From JACCTU01 sp963848525 (GTDB lineage: Bacteria; Actinomycetota; Thermoleophilia; Gaiellales; Gaiellaceae): 64,000 bases of DNA. Positions 1 to 8,375 of the stretch are shown one piece after another; within the stretch, counting starts at the first letter, position 1, and the number at the start of each line of letters is the position of its first letter. The position numbers and the translations under genes are program-made. The DNA lies in contig CAWKDZ010000003.1 in NCBI GenBank assembly GCA_963848525.1, positions 1-64,000 of the forward strand, read 5' to 3'. The notes under the pieces were generated by a model, which saw only the letters and a list, made by a program, of their open reading frames with translations, was not told where the DNA came from and made no database searches.

Positions 1-1017
1 GGCGACCAGCACAGCGGTGAGACCGAGCTCGACGAAGCCCACACCGCCGGGCGTAATCGGGATTGCGCCGAGGATGCGCGCCAGCGTCCATGCCGCGAAG
101 ACCTCGACGATCGTCACCTCGGCGTGCGTGACGCCGACGGCGCGCAGCGAGACGGCCAGGACGACGAAGACCGTCAGGTGTCCGGCGAGCGTCGCGGCGG
201 TGAGAAAGGGCCAGCGCCGGCGGATGAGCTCGATCGACTCATCGCGGAACCGGACGAAGGACGCGCCGTTCCACTTGACCGGGGCCTTGTGGAGGAGACG
301 CCCAGCGGCGCTGACAAGACGTGCGGCGTGGTCGCCGACCCGCTTTGCGAGCCGCTCGCTCGAGAGGGCGATCGCGAACCCCGCGACGATCACCGCGAAG
401 ACGGCGAGGCCGACGAGCGCCGCGATCTCCAACGTGCGGTTTCGGGCCCCCTGCGCCGCTAGGCCCGCGACGGCGAGGATCGGGAAGCCGAGGATCACCG
501 ACTGGTTCCAGAGACTCATGACGACGACGGCGAGCCCGACGGGGCGGCCGTTGAAGCCGCGCGCGCGCAGCATCCCGACCGTCGTCGCCATGCCAACCGC
601 GGCGCCGCCCGGAGCGATCACGGAGAGCGCCGTCGACGCGAGCGTGACGCGCGACGCGTGGAAGTAGGAGAGCCCGGGAAGCGCGGCCATGAGCGGCGGC
701 CCGTAGGTGGCGAGGTTGAGGAGCGTCGCGAGCCCAAGCACGACGAGCCACTGCCACGACAGCTTGTAGATCTCGTCCCAGACGTCCCCGTAGTCCGCGA
801 TGCGCGGCAGTGCGAACGCGAACACGGCCCCGATGACAGCGACGGAGACAAGGGTGCCGACGATCCGCGCGCGTCCCGTGCGGCGCTTCCGGCGCGCCTC
901 GTCGAGCTCGGCGCGGACGAGCTCGTCTTCGTGAGAGGAGGCGCCCGTATCGCCCTCGGTCGAGGACCGGCTCGTGCCAGAGCCGTCACGACGCGATCTT
1001 GGCAGCGACTCGCTCAA
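1..1017 (-). CDS. Flippase-like integral membrane protein (lysylphosphatidylglycerol synthase TM-domain family), 3' end outside window
   Basis: Reading leftwards there is an open frame of 339 codons that runs off the window edge. A charged cytoplasmic N-terminus of about 45 residues precedes alternating hydrophobic helices, and near the edge stands the family signature ITPGGVGFVELG. This belongs to the multi-helix domain of MprF and related UPF0104 lipid flippase-like proteins. Without the MprF synthase domain the substrate cannot be told; transbilayer movement of a lipid is inferred. The TTG at 1017 is preferred as start because it overlaps the stop of the upstream gene (TTGA), so translation is coupled. 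It is the second of two tandem paralogues in one transcription unit. Confidence 0.8.
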   Translation of the reverse strand, partial: MSESLPRSRRDGSGTSRSSTEGDTGASSHEDELVRAELDEARRKRRTGRARIVGTLVSVAVIGAVFAFALPRIADYGDVWDEIYKLSWQWLVVLGLATLLNLATYGPPLMAALPGLSYFHASRVTLASTALSVIAPGGAAVGMATTVGMLRARGFNGRPVGLAVVVMSLWNQSVILGFPILAVAGLAAQGARNRTLEIAALVGLAVFAVIVAGFAIALSSERLAKRVGDHAARLVSAAGRLLHKAPVKWNGASFVRFRDESIELIRRRWPFLTAATLAGHLTVFVVLAVSLRAVGVTHAEVTIVEVFAAWTLARILGAIPITPGGVGFVELGLTAVLVA

Positions 1018-1982
1018 GTGGAGCCTTGCTCCTGCGCTTGCTTCCGGCCCGTCCGCGAGAACAGCTGCTTGGTCTGTGCGTAGCCGAACGCCCAGAGCAT
1101 GAGCGCGACGCCGAGAACGACGTTCCACATCATCAGAACCGCGTCTTGCGTGACCGAAAATGCGGCGACATTCTCGGTCGGAGCGTGTCTGCCGAGCGTG
1201 GCGACGTCGAGCGCCTGCGTCTGCCCAACCCCACCCGGTGTTATGGCGAAGAGCCCGGAGAGCATGTGTGAGGAGGCAACGAGAGCAACCGTGAACAGGG
1301 TGATGGGGATGTCGAAGGCGGCCATGAAGACGACGTTGACGCCGATGCGGCAGCAGTACGAGGCGCCGGACGGAAGCGCCACCTCCCTCGCGTAGCGACG
1401 CCAGTCGCTGAAGATGGCGAGGCCCTGCTTCCCCTTGCGCCATTGCTCGAGGAGCCACGGTTTCAACCGCGGCCAAAGAACGATGAGGATCACGATCGCC
1501 GCGACGACGACGGCCGGAATCAGGACGGGGTGCGACGCGAAGAAGCCGCCGGTCTCGTCCGAGGGCGAGCCCTTCGAGACTACGCTCGGGAGGAATACCG
1601 CCACGCCGATCAGCATCAATACGCTCACCGCCGTGAAGAAGAGCGCCTGGGCGGCCGTGGCGGCGGCGACTCCCGCGACCGACGATCCGGGAATGCTCGT
1701 CCGGAAGATGCCGATCATGGCAACGGTCCCCGCCTGCGCCGGCGCCACCGCGTTGATCGCCGTCCCTCCCTGCGATGCCGCCCACGCCGTCTTGAACGAA
1801 AGGCCACTTCGCGGGTACGCCACGCGCAGGATGTTGCGCCAGCCCAGCCCGATCAAGGCCGACTCGCCCGTCTTCAGCACTAGTGCGAGAGCGAGCCAAT
1901 AGGGGGAGACGTCGGCGATCCGCTCGAAGACGTCGACGACCCAGTCCCACAGGTCACCGAGAACGTTGCCGCTGACGATCAC
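1014..1982 (-). CDS. Flippase-like integral membrane protein (LPG synthase TM-domain family)
   Basis: A 322-residue polytopic membrane protein of the same family as its downstream neighbour. The C-terminal third carries the hallmark FAITPGGVGQTQALD, followed by two final helices and a basic, Gln-rich tail. Family members are linked to lipid flipping or undecaprenyl-lipid transport; the substrate here is unknown. The GTG start at 1982 lies six bases past the stop of a 23-residue leader that copies the DUF1269 gene start, and no clear Shine-Dalgarno sequence is visible, so translation probably re-initiates from that leader. Control is likely through the TGGCAGC-repeat promoter at 2098-2151. The N-terminus is short for the family, so one helix may have been lost when the leader was joined. 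Confidence 0.8.
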   Translation of the reverse strand: MIVSGNVLGDLWDWVVDVFERIADVSPYWLALALVLKTGESALIGLGWRNILRVAYPRSGLSFKTAWAASQGGTAINAVAPAQAGTVAMIGIFRTSIPGSSVAGVAAATAAQALFFTAVSVLMLIGVAVFLPSVVSKGSPSDETGGFFASHPVLIPAVVVAAIVILIVLWPRLKPWLLEQWRKGKQGLAIFSDWRRYAREVALPSGASYCCRIGVNVVFMAAFDIPITLFTVALVASSHMLSGLFAITPGGVGQTQALDVATLGRHAPTENVAAFSVTQDAVLMMWNVVLGVALMLWAFGYAQTKQLFSRTGRKQAQEQGST

Positions 1983-1987
1983 AGCGC

Positions 1988-2059
1988 TCAGGACCGGCGG
2001 CCGTCGAGTTCCCCGCAGGCCTTCGTGAACCGAACGACCACTACGTTTTCCTCAGCCAT
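1988..2059 (-). pseudogene. Truncated DUF1269-type gene start acting as leader ORF
   Basis: A 23-codon frame starting ATG-GCT-GAG and encoding MAEENVVVVRFTKACGELDG plus three residues. Its first twelve residues match the start of the full DUF1269-like gene at 8376-8984 (MAEVENVVVVRFTEPSKA), and the nucleotide match continues past a 9-base deletion to AAGGCCT before fading. The promoter in front is also a paralogue of the promoter of that gene. The simplest reading is that a promoter plus the first codons were duplicated and placed in front of the flippase genes. It may still be translated and feed ribosomes to the gene at 1982. Confidence 0.65.
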
Positions 2060-2097
2060 GGCTACTTTCCCTTCGTTCGAACAGCTCTGACGACCGC

Positions 2098-2151
2098 ACC
2101 CTGTCGCGCGTCGCTGCCAAACCGATGCCAGGCTGGACCTTGCCGCTGCCA
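2098..2151 (-). promoter_or_regulatory. TGGCAGC direct-repeat promoter (set 1), drives leftward flippase operon
   Basis: Read on the minus strand: TGGCAGC (2151-2145), 14 bases, TGGCATC (2130-2124), 4 bases, TGGCAGC (2119-2113), 9 bases, then CAGGGT (2103-2098) as a -10-like hexamer. Start-to-start spacing is 21 and 11 bp. The same pattern stands before five other transcription units in the window, so it is read as a common activator site. Confidence 0.7.
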
Positions 2152-2215
2152 CAGCGGCCGCTCACAGTGCCGTGTATCCCGCGGCGCGCTTTCCGCGCGC
2201 TCTGAATCGAAGCCG

Positions 2216-2269
2216 TGGCAGCGGGTGGCAGCCGGCTGGCAGCCGTTTGGCAGCCGCAACTCGTACGCT
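2216..2269 (+). promoter_or_regulatory. TGGCAGC direct-repeat promoter (set 2), drives efflux genes
   Basis: Four exact TGGCAGC heptamers start at 2216, 2226, 2237 and 2248 (steps 10, 11, 11). Nine bases then lead to TACGCT at 2264-2269, the best -10 match of the series. The set lies back to back with set 1, 65 bp away, making a divergent control region. It is the most complete array and shows that the third position, degenerate elsewhere, can also be a full heptamer. Confidence 0.75.
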
Positions 2270-2331
2270 GGTGACATCAGTAACTCGACGTGATCCTCCG
2301 AGCCAGCGGCCCGGAGAAGGAGGGAGCAGCG

Positions 2332-2472
2332 ATGGACGGGAGTCCCGGTTCCGTGCAGACGCCGCCGGCGGCGGCTCGCGACTCGCGGCTCGCCCGCCAC
2401 GATCTCCCGCTTCCGCGCCGTCGGCACCATCGGCCGGGCTCGCCGCCTCCGCCCGGGAGGCGAAGTCGTTGA
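2332..2472 (+). CDS. Small Arg/Pro-rich leader ORF upstream of the efflux pump
   Basis: A 46-codon frame with a strong Shine-Dalgarno sequence (AAGGAGGG, seven bases before ATG). The product is rich in Arg, Pro and Ser and has no recognisable domain. Its TGA overlaps a TTG (TTGA at 2469-2472) that has its own GGGAGG eight bases upstream and is in frame with the efflux pump. This suggests a translated leader coupled to the pump. An alternative is that a base change has split a longer pump N-terminus into two frames; the sequence alone does not decide. Confidence 0.4.
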   Translation: MDGSPGSVQTPPAAARDSRLARHDLPLPRRRHHRPGSPPPPGRRSR

Positions 2473-4007
2473 CTGAGATGGCCGTGGGACGGCGGCGCTT
2501 GGTCTTCGGCGCGCTGCTGCTCGTGCTCTTCGTCGCGGCGCTCGACCAGACGATCGTCTCGACGGCGCTGCCGACCATCGTCGGCGAGCTGGGCGGCCTC
2601 GAGTATCTCTCGTGGGTGGTAACCGCGTACCTGCTGGCATCGACGGTCGTGGGCCCGATCTACGGGAAGCTCGGCGACATGTACGGGCGCAAGCGCGTCC
2701 TGCAGGCCGCGCTCGTGCTCTTCCTCGTCGGCTCCGTGCTGTGCGGGCTCGCCGGGAGCATGCTGGAGCTGATCGTCTTCCGCGCCGTGCAGGGGCTCGG
2801 CGGCGGTGGTCTGATCGTCGTCTCGATGGCGATGGTCGGGGACATCGTCTCGCCGCGCGAGCGCGGCCGCTACCAGGGCCTGTTCGGCGGCGTCCTCGGC
2901 GTCGCGGTCGTCGCCGGGCCGCTGCTCGGCGGATTCTTCGTCGACAACCTCTCCTGGCGCTGGATCTTCTACATCAACCTCCCCCTCGGCCTCCTCGCGC
3001 TGGCGGTGATCGGGAGCGTCCTCCAGTCGCGGCAGGTGACGGAGCGGTGCCAGATCGACTGGCTCGGCGCGCTCGTGCTCGCGGCGGGGCTGTCGGCGGT
3101 CATCCTCTACACGAGCCTCGGCGGGGCGAGCTACGCCTGGGACGCGCCGTGGATGCTCGCGACGATCTCCGCCGGGGTGGTGCTGCTCGCGCTCTTCCCG
3201 CTCGTCGAGGCGCGCGCCGCGGAGCCGATCGTGCCGCTCGAGCTCTTCCGCAACGCCACCTTCCGGACGACGAGCGCGATCGGCTTCATGATCGGGGTCG
3301 CGCTCTTCGGCTCCGTGACGTTCATCCCGCTCTACCTCCAGCTCGTCAAGGGCCACAGCGCCACCGCCTCGGGCCTGCTGCTGACGCCGGCGATGCTCGG
3401 CGTGCTCGTGACCTCGACGGGGAGCGGTTACCTGATCTCCCGCTACGGGAGCTACCGCCGCTTCCCGCGCGCCGGCACCGCGCTCGCGGCGGTCGCGCTC
3501 TACCTGCTCTCGACGCTCGAGCCGGACACCCCGACGTGGGTCGCAGGCCTGTACATGTTGCTCCTCGGCCTCGGGCTCGGGCTGGTGATGCAGGTGCTCG
3601 TGCTCGCCACGCAGAACGCGGTCGACTACCGGCTCCTCGGCGTCGCTACCTCGGGCGCGACGCTGTTCAGGCAGGTCGGCGGCTCGATCGGCGTCTCCGT
3701 CTTCGGCGCGATCTTCGCGAACCGCCTCGGCGTGGAGCTCGCGGACCGCCTCCCGCCCGGCGTGCAAGTCCCGACCGACGCAACCCCGACCGCAATCGAG
3801 CAGCTCCCTGCCGCGATCAATGCCATCTACACCGCAGCCGTCGCCGCCGCGCTCCACCCCGTCTTCCAGACGGCGGCCGCCGTGATGATCGTCGCGTTCG
3901 CGCTGAGCTGGCGCCTGCGCGACGTGCCGCTGCGCGAGACGACGCAGGCTCCAATCGGGGCGCCAGAGCCCGAGCCGCGAACGCTCGCAGGGTCGAGCGC
4001 CTCGTGA
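2469..4007 (+). CDS. MFS multidrug efflux transporter, DHA2 (EmrB/QacA) family
   Basis: About 512 residues and 14 predicted helices, the size of the DHA2 proton-antiport drug exporters. TM1 contains the family signature ALDQTIVSTALPTIVGEL, and the loop 2-3 motif is GKLGDMYGRKRV. The chosen start is TTG at 2469 with GGGAGG eight bases upstream; ATG at 2478 is the alternative and removes only three residues. The stop overlaps the GTG of an ABC ATPase (GTGA), so this pump and the ABC exporter are co-transcribed from the TGGCAGC-repeat promoter. Substrates cannot be predicted. Confidence 0.9.
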   Translation: MTEMAVGRRRLVFGALLLVLFVAALDQTIVSTALPTIVGELGGLEYLSWVVTAYLLASTVVGPIYGKLGDMYGRKRVLQAALVLFLVGSVLCGLAGSMLELIVFRAVQGLGGGGLIVVSMAMVGDIVSPRERGRYQGLFGGVLGVAVVAGPLLGGFFVDNLSWRWIFYINLPLGLLALAVIGSVLQSRQVTERCQIDWLGALVLAAGLSAVILYTSLGGASYAWDAPWMLATISAGVVLLALFPLVEARAAEPIVPLELFRNATFRTTSAIGFMIGVALFGSVTFIPLYLQLVKGHSATASGLLLTPAMLGVLVTSTGSGYLISRYGSYRRFPRAGTALAAVALYLLSTLEPDTPTWVAGLYMLLLGLGLGLVMQVLVLATQNAVDYRLLGVATSGATLFRQVGGSIGVSVFGAIFANRLGVELADRLPPGVQVPTDATPTAIEQLPAAINAIYTAAVAAALHPVFQTAAAVMIVAFALSWRLRDVPLRETTQAPIGAPEPEPRTLAGSSAS

Positions 4008-4954
4008 ACGCGCTAACGGCAGACGGACTTACACGGCGCTTCGGGGATCTCGTTGCGGTGAACAACCTGACGTTCGAGGTTCCTGCCGGTGGTGTGGTCG
4101 GCTTTGTGGGGCCGAACGGCTCCGGGAAGTCGACGACGATCCGCGTCTTGCTCGGCCTGATCGAGCCGAGCGCTGGTTCGGGAACGGTTCTGGGCGAGTC
4201 GATTCAGCACCCGGCAAGCTTCGCCGACCGGGTGGGCGCGCTGATCGAAGCCCCCGCGTTCGTGGGGTCGTTGTCGGGCCGGGACAATCTGCGCAGTCTG
4301 GCCGCGCTGCGCGGCTTGCCCGCCAAGCGCGTTGACGAAGTGCTCAAAATCGTGGGTCTGGCCGGGCGGGAGCACGACAAGGCCTCGACCTATTCGCTCG
4401 GCATGAAGCAGCGGCTTGGTATCGCGGCTGCGTTGCTGCCGGATCCGGAACTGCTGGTGCTCGACGAGCCGATGAACGGGCTCGATCCGGCCGGCATTGT
4501 CGAGATTCGCGAGCTGCTCAAGGCGTTGGCCGCCGGCGGCCGGACGGTGGTGGTCTCCTCGCACCTTCTCGGTGAGCTCCAGGCGATGGTGGACAGCCTC
4601 GTCGTGATCCGGTTCGGGGAGCTCGTGTACGCGGGCAGCCTCGACGGTCTGATGAAGGAAGCGACCGAACGGGTGGTCGCAGCGCCCGAGTTTGCGTCCG
4701 ACCTGCCCCGGCTGGTCCAGATGGTCGAGGACAACGGCTGGACGTACGAGGCCTCCGCTGACGAGGTCATCGTCAAGATGCCGGCCGGGCTTTCTGCCGA
4801 TCTGTACCGGGCGGCCACTGCGACCGGTCTCACCCTCCGGATGCTCAATCCAGAGGCTGACTCGCTCGAGACGGTGTTCCTCCGGCTGACGGGAGCGACT
4901 GACACCGAGCTTTCCGAAGAACGTCGCGTCCAGCGGCACGGAGACGGCGGCTGA
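4004..4954 (+). CDS. ABC transporter ATP-binding protein (ABC-2/drug exporter type)
   Basis: A 316-residue nucleotide-binding subunit. Walker A is GPNGSGKSTT near residue 37, the signature is YSLGMKQRLG, Walker B is LLVLDEPMNGLDP, and the switch histidine lies in SSHLLGEL. A C-terminal extension of about 100 residues with no catalytic motif is usual for ATPases that pair with ABC-2 permeases. GTG at 4004 overlaps the efflux pump stop, and the stop overlaps the ATG of the permease. It should power the next gene product; cargo is unknown. Confidence 0.9.
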   Translation: MNALTADGLTRRFGDLVAVNNLTFEVPAGGVVGFVGPNGSGKSTTIRVLLGLIEPSAGSGTVLGESIQHPASFADRVGALIEAPAFVGSLSGRDNLRSLAALRGLPAKRVDEVLKIVGLAGREHDKASTYSLGMKQRLGIAAALLPDPELLVLDEPMNGLDPAGIVEIRELLKALAAGGRTVVVSSHLLGELQAMVDSLVVIRFGELVYAGSLDGLMKEATERVVAAPEFASDLPRLVQMVEDNGWTYEASADEVIVKMPAGLSADLYRAATATGLTLRMLNPEADSLETVFLRLTGATDTELSEERRVQRHGDGG

Positions 4955-5751
4955 TGCGCGCCTTCCGCTCGGAGCTGATCCGGATCCAGCGGCCGGCGTT
5001 TCTCTTCGGAGGCATCGGACTGATGGCGCTGTTCGCGGGCCTGGTCTCGGTCTTCATCTTCACGTCGGCCGCGAGCGCACCCGCTGCTCCGCCGCAAGCC
5101 GGACAGGGCCCCGGCGCGTACACCGTCGCCGAGATCGCCAGCCCGGGCGGCTTCCTCACCGCCCTGCCGACAGTGAGCACGCTGGCCGGGGTGGTCTTGC
5201 TCGCGCTCTGGGCGATCGCGGTGGCCACCGACTACAGCACCGGACTGATCCGCATCCTCACCCAGGCGCATCCGAGCAGGACGCGCCTCCTGGGCGGCAA
5301 GATCGCCGCCCTGGGCGTCTTCACGGTGCTGGCCACGACCGTGACGACGCTCGTCGTCGTCCTCTTCGCGCGGCCTCTCGCCAAGCTCGAGGGCATCCCG
5401 ATCGAGGCATGGAAGACCGACTTCGCGTCCGAACTCGGGAAGGGCTTCTTCGACTTCACGGTCGCAGGGCTCGTCTGGGGGCTCATCGGCCTCATGCTCG
5501 CCGTGCTCACCCGCAGCTCGGCCATCGCCATCGGCATCGGGCTCGGCTTCCTGCTGGTCGCGGAGGGCCTGATCTCCATCGTCGCCCCGAACGCCAGCTC
5601 CTATCTACCCGGCGGCACGCTGGACACGCTCGCTGCCGGCGGAAACGACCAACTCGCCTGGGGTGCCGCGCTCGGGCTGGTCGTCCTCTACGGCGTCATC
5701 GCCGCCACTGTCTCCCTTGCTGTGTTCCGCACCCGCGACATCGTCTCCTGA
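4954..5751 (+). CDS. ABC-2 type permease subunit
   Basis: A 265-residue membrane protein with about six hydrophobic helices and an extracytoplasmic Ala/Pro/Gly-rich loop between the first two. Charged Arg/Asp residues sit in the short cytoplasmic loops (TDYSTGLIRILT), as in ABC-2 permeases related to bacitracin and multidrug exporters. ATG overlaps the stop of the ATPase gene (TGATG), so the two form one exporter. The 88 bases downstream hold no gene and only a weak GC-rich hairpin near 5761-5778. Confidence 0.85.
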   Translation: MRAFRSELIRIQRPAFLFGGIGLMALFAGLVSVFIFTSAASAPAAPPQAGQGPGAYTVAEIASPGGFLTALPTVSTLAGVVLLALWAIAVATDYSTGLIRILTQAHPSRTRLLGGKIAALGVFTVLATTVTTLVVVLFARPLAKLEGIPIEAWKTDFASELGKGFFDFTVAGLVWGLIGLMLAVLTRSSAIAIGIGLGFLLVAEGLISIVAPNASSYLPGGTLDTLAAGGNDQLAWGAALGLVVLYGVIAATVSLAVFRTRDIVS

Positions 5752-5840
5752 CCTGGACCTCGGCCCCGCCAAGGGGCTGTGGTTGCACGCATTGGGTGAT
5801 ATGCCTAGAGCGGTTGGATTCGATAGCGGATGGGGGGAGC

Positions 5841-6179
5841 ATGACCAACACGACCACGAGATTCTTCGAGGGCCTCAAGGCGCGCGGTCACGAGCCTCGA
5901 CTCGAGAAAGTGAAAGCCTCGATGCGCTTCGACCTCACTAACGGTGAGCAGACGAAACGCTGGCATGTCGCGATCGACAAAGGCGACATCGCGGTGTCGC
6001 GCAAGAACGCCAAGGCCGACTGCGTTGTTCGCGCGGACAGCTCCGTCTTCGACGGCATCACCAGAGGTGAGGTGAATCCGGTAGCCGCCGTGCTCCGGGG
6101 GGCAATAGCCGTCGAAGGCGACCCCGAGCTGCTCATCCTGCTCCGCCGCCTAGTTCCCGCATCGGGGAGGGAGCAATGA
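5841..6179 (+). CDS. SCP2 sterol-binding-domain protein
   Basis: A 112-residue single-domain protein. The alternating strand pattern and the closing segment VNPVAAVLRGAIAVEGDPEL match the sterol carrier protein 2 fold, which binds lipids or other hydrophobic ligands in the cytoplasm. ATG at 5841 follows GGGGGGAG. The stop overlaps the ATG of the glycoside hydrolase (ATGA), so the two are translated together, an unexplained pairing. Confidence 0.75.
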   Translation: MTNTTTRFFEGLKARGHEPRLEKVKASMRFDLTNGEQTKRWHVAIDKGDIAVSRKNAKADCVVRADSSVFDGITRGEVNPVAAVLRGAIAVEGDPELLILLRRLVPASGREQ

Positions 6180-8257
6180 ACGACGGTCTCGTCAAGATTC
6201 TCGACGGGAATACCTTCGTCGTCAGCGACTCGCGCGGCGACATCGAGGCCTCACTCACCGACCCGACCGGCCTCTTCTCGTTCGACTGCCGCTTCCTCTC
6301 CACGTGGATCCTCACCGTGGACGGTCAGAGGTTGAACCCGCTCTCCGTCGACGACCTCCAGTACTTCGAGTCTCAGTTCTTCCTCGTGCCGGGGACGGGC
6401 ACGGTCTACGTGGACGCGAAGCTATCCGTGATCCGTCGACGTGCCGTCGGCGATGGGTTCCACGAGGAACTCACGATGCTCAACCACGGCGCCGAACCGG
6501 TGGGGCTGACCGTGCGCGTCGAGGCCGCGAGCGACTTCGCCGATCTCTTCGAGGTGAAGGACGCGCTGCAGAAGAAGGGCAAGTACTCGGCGACCGCGGA
6601 CAAGCGACAACTGCTGCTGACCTACCAGCGAGACACCTACAAGCGTCAGACCGCGATCTCGGCGTCGGCGCCTGCGCGCATAGACGAGCGCGGGCTGACC
6701 TTCGAGGTGGACATCGCTGGGCACGGTGCCTGGACGACCGACCTCGACGTGGTGACGGCCGCGGGCCCCGGCGGAACCCGCGCCCGGCCGAAGTACGAAC
6801 GCGGCGAGCGGCAAGCACGACCGAACATGGAGCGCAGCCTCGAACGGTGGCTTGCCGACGCGCCGCGTCTCGAGTCCGACTCGGACTCGCTGAAAGCCAC
6901 GTACCGCCGAAGCCTTGTCGACCTGGCTGCGCTGCGCTTCTCGCCCCCCGTGGTCGGAGGCGGGAAGAGCCTCCCGGCCGCCGGCCTGCCCTGGTTCATG
7001 ACGATGTTCGGTCGCGACAGCATCTTCACGAGCCTGCAGGCGCTTCCGTTCACACCGGAGCTGGCGGCGACGACGTTGAAGGCGCTGGGCGCCTGGCAGG
7101 GGACGCGCAGTGACGACTTCCGCGATGAGGATCCGGGCCGGATCCTGCACGAAATGCGCTACGGCGAGATGACCGCCTTTGAGGAGCGCCCGCACAGCCC
7201 GTACTACGGGAACGCCGACGCGACCGCGCTCTACGTCGTCCTGCTCGACGAGTACGAGCGGTGGACCGGCGACCGGAAGCTCGTTCGCGACCTCGAGGAC
7301 GAGGCGCGCGCCGCGCTCCGCTGGATCGACGAGTACGCCGACCTGATGGGCAACGGCTACGTCTCGTACCAGCGCCGCAACGAAGACACCGGTCTCGAGA
7401 ACCAGTGCTGGAAGGACTCCTGGGACTCGATCTCGTACCACGACGGGCGCCTGCCCGGGTTCCCGCGGGCGACTTGCGAGCTGCAGGGCTATGCCTACGA
7501 CGCGAAGATCCGTGGTGCGCGCCTCGCACGGCTGGTCTGGAAGGATCCAGCGCTCGCTGAGGCGCTCGAGGACCAGGCAGCCGACCTCAAGCGCCGCTTC
7601 AACCGCGATTTCTGGGTCGAAGACGGAGAGTTCTTCGCCCTCGCGCTCGACAACGAGGGAAAGCAGGTCGACGCCCTCTCCTCGAACAACGGCCATCTGC
7701 TCTGGAGCGGGATCGTCGACAAGTCGAAGGCGAAAGCGGTCGTCCGCCACCTCATGGGCCCGCGGCTCTTCTCCGGCTGGGGTGTCCGCACGCTCGCCGA
7801 GGGCGAAGGTCGGTACAACCCCATCGGCTACCACGTCGGCACCGTCTGGCCGTTCGACTGCTCCTTCATCGCCTGGGGCCTGCGGAAATACGGCTTCAAG
7901 CAAGAGGCGGCTCAGATCGCTGCCGGAATCCTCGACGCGGCCGAGTTCTTCGATGGACGCCTTCCGGAGGCATTCGGCGGCTACGAGCGCGGACTGACGA
8001 AGTATCCGGTGCAGTACCCGACCGCGTGCAGCCCGCAGGCATGGTCCACGGGGACGCCGCTGCTGCTGCTCCGGACGATGCTGGGTCTCGAGCCGGTCGG
8101 GGACAACTTGATCGTCGATCCTGCGCTCCCGCAGAGCATCGGCCTCCTCGCGCTGCTCGACATTCCCGGACGCTGGGGCCGGGTCGACGCCTTCGCGCGG
8201 GGCCGTGATCCACTCGAGGCAATTCGCCCGCGCACACGAAGCGCGGTTCGGGCCTAG
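6176..8257 (+). CDS. Glycogen-debranching-type enzyme (amylo-alpha-1,6-glucosidase-like)
   Basis: 693 residues in two parts. An N-terminal beta-rich domain (about 1-215) of the glycogen debranching N-terminal family begins MNDGLVKILDGNTFVVSDSR. An (alpha/alpha)6-barrel hydrolase domain follows with FGRDSIF near residue 280, ENQCWKDSWDSI near 408 and a C-terminal PEAFGGY. Such proteins are assigned to hydrolysis of alpha-glucosidic bonds in glycogen-like or mannosylglycerate-like storage compounds; the exact substrate is not settled by sequence. Shine-Dalgarno GGGAGGGAG precedes ATG. A perfect 14-bp-stem terminator follows. Confidence 0.85.
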   Translation: MNDGLVKILDGNTFVVSDSRGDIEASLTDPTGLFSFDCRFLSTWILTVDGQRLNPLSVDDLQYFESQFFLVPGTGTVYVDAKLSVIRRRAVGDGFHEELTMLNHGAEPVGLTVRVEAASDFADLFEVKDALQKKGKYSATADKRQLLLTYQRDTYKRQTAISASAPARIDERGLTFEVDIAGHGAWTTDLDVVTAAGPGGTRARPKYERGERQARPNMERSLERWLADAPRLESDSDSLKATYRRSLVDLAALRFSPPVVGGGKSLPAAGLPWFMTMFGRDSIFTSLQALPFTPELAATTLKALGAWQGTRSDDFRDEDPGRILHEMRYGEMTAFEERPHSPYYGNADATALYVVLLDEYERWTGDRKLVRDLEDEARAALRWIDEYADLMGNGYVSYQRRNEDTGLENQCWKDSWDSISYHDGRLPGFPRATCELQGYAYDAKIRGARLARLVWKDPALAEALEDQAADLKRRFNRDFWVEDGEFFALALDNEGKQVDALSSNNGHLLWSGIVDKSKAKAVVRHLMGPRLFSGWGVRTLAEGEGRYNPIGYHVGTVWPFDCSFIAWGLRKYGFKQEAAQIAAGILDAAEFFDGRLPEAFGGYERGLTKYPVQYPTACSPQAWSTGTPLLLLRTMLGLEPVGDNLIVDPALPQSIGLLALLDIPGRWGRVDAFARGRDPLEAIRPRTRSAVRA

Positions 8258-8289
8258 GAGGACCGGCCGTCGCACGACCGCAGACGTTC

Positions 8290-8321
8290 GGGGCCCGCCG
8301 ACCTTCCGGTCGGCGGGCCCC
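8290..8321. terminator. Bidirectional hairpin terminator
   Basis: A perfect inverted repeat: 14-base arms starting GGGGCCCGCC and a TTCC loop. It lies between the convergent debranching-enzyme and DUF1269-like genes. There is no U-run, as is common in GC-rich actinobacteria. Confidence 0.75.
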
Positions 8322-8375
8322 AACACAACGATCCTCACCTGCCGGCACCATCAGCGCGGGAGCGGCGGGTCGCAG

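Noticed and set aside
5761..5778. Terminator after the ABC-2 permease gene
   Set aside because: Only about five GC pairs and no T-run; too weak to call.
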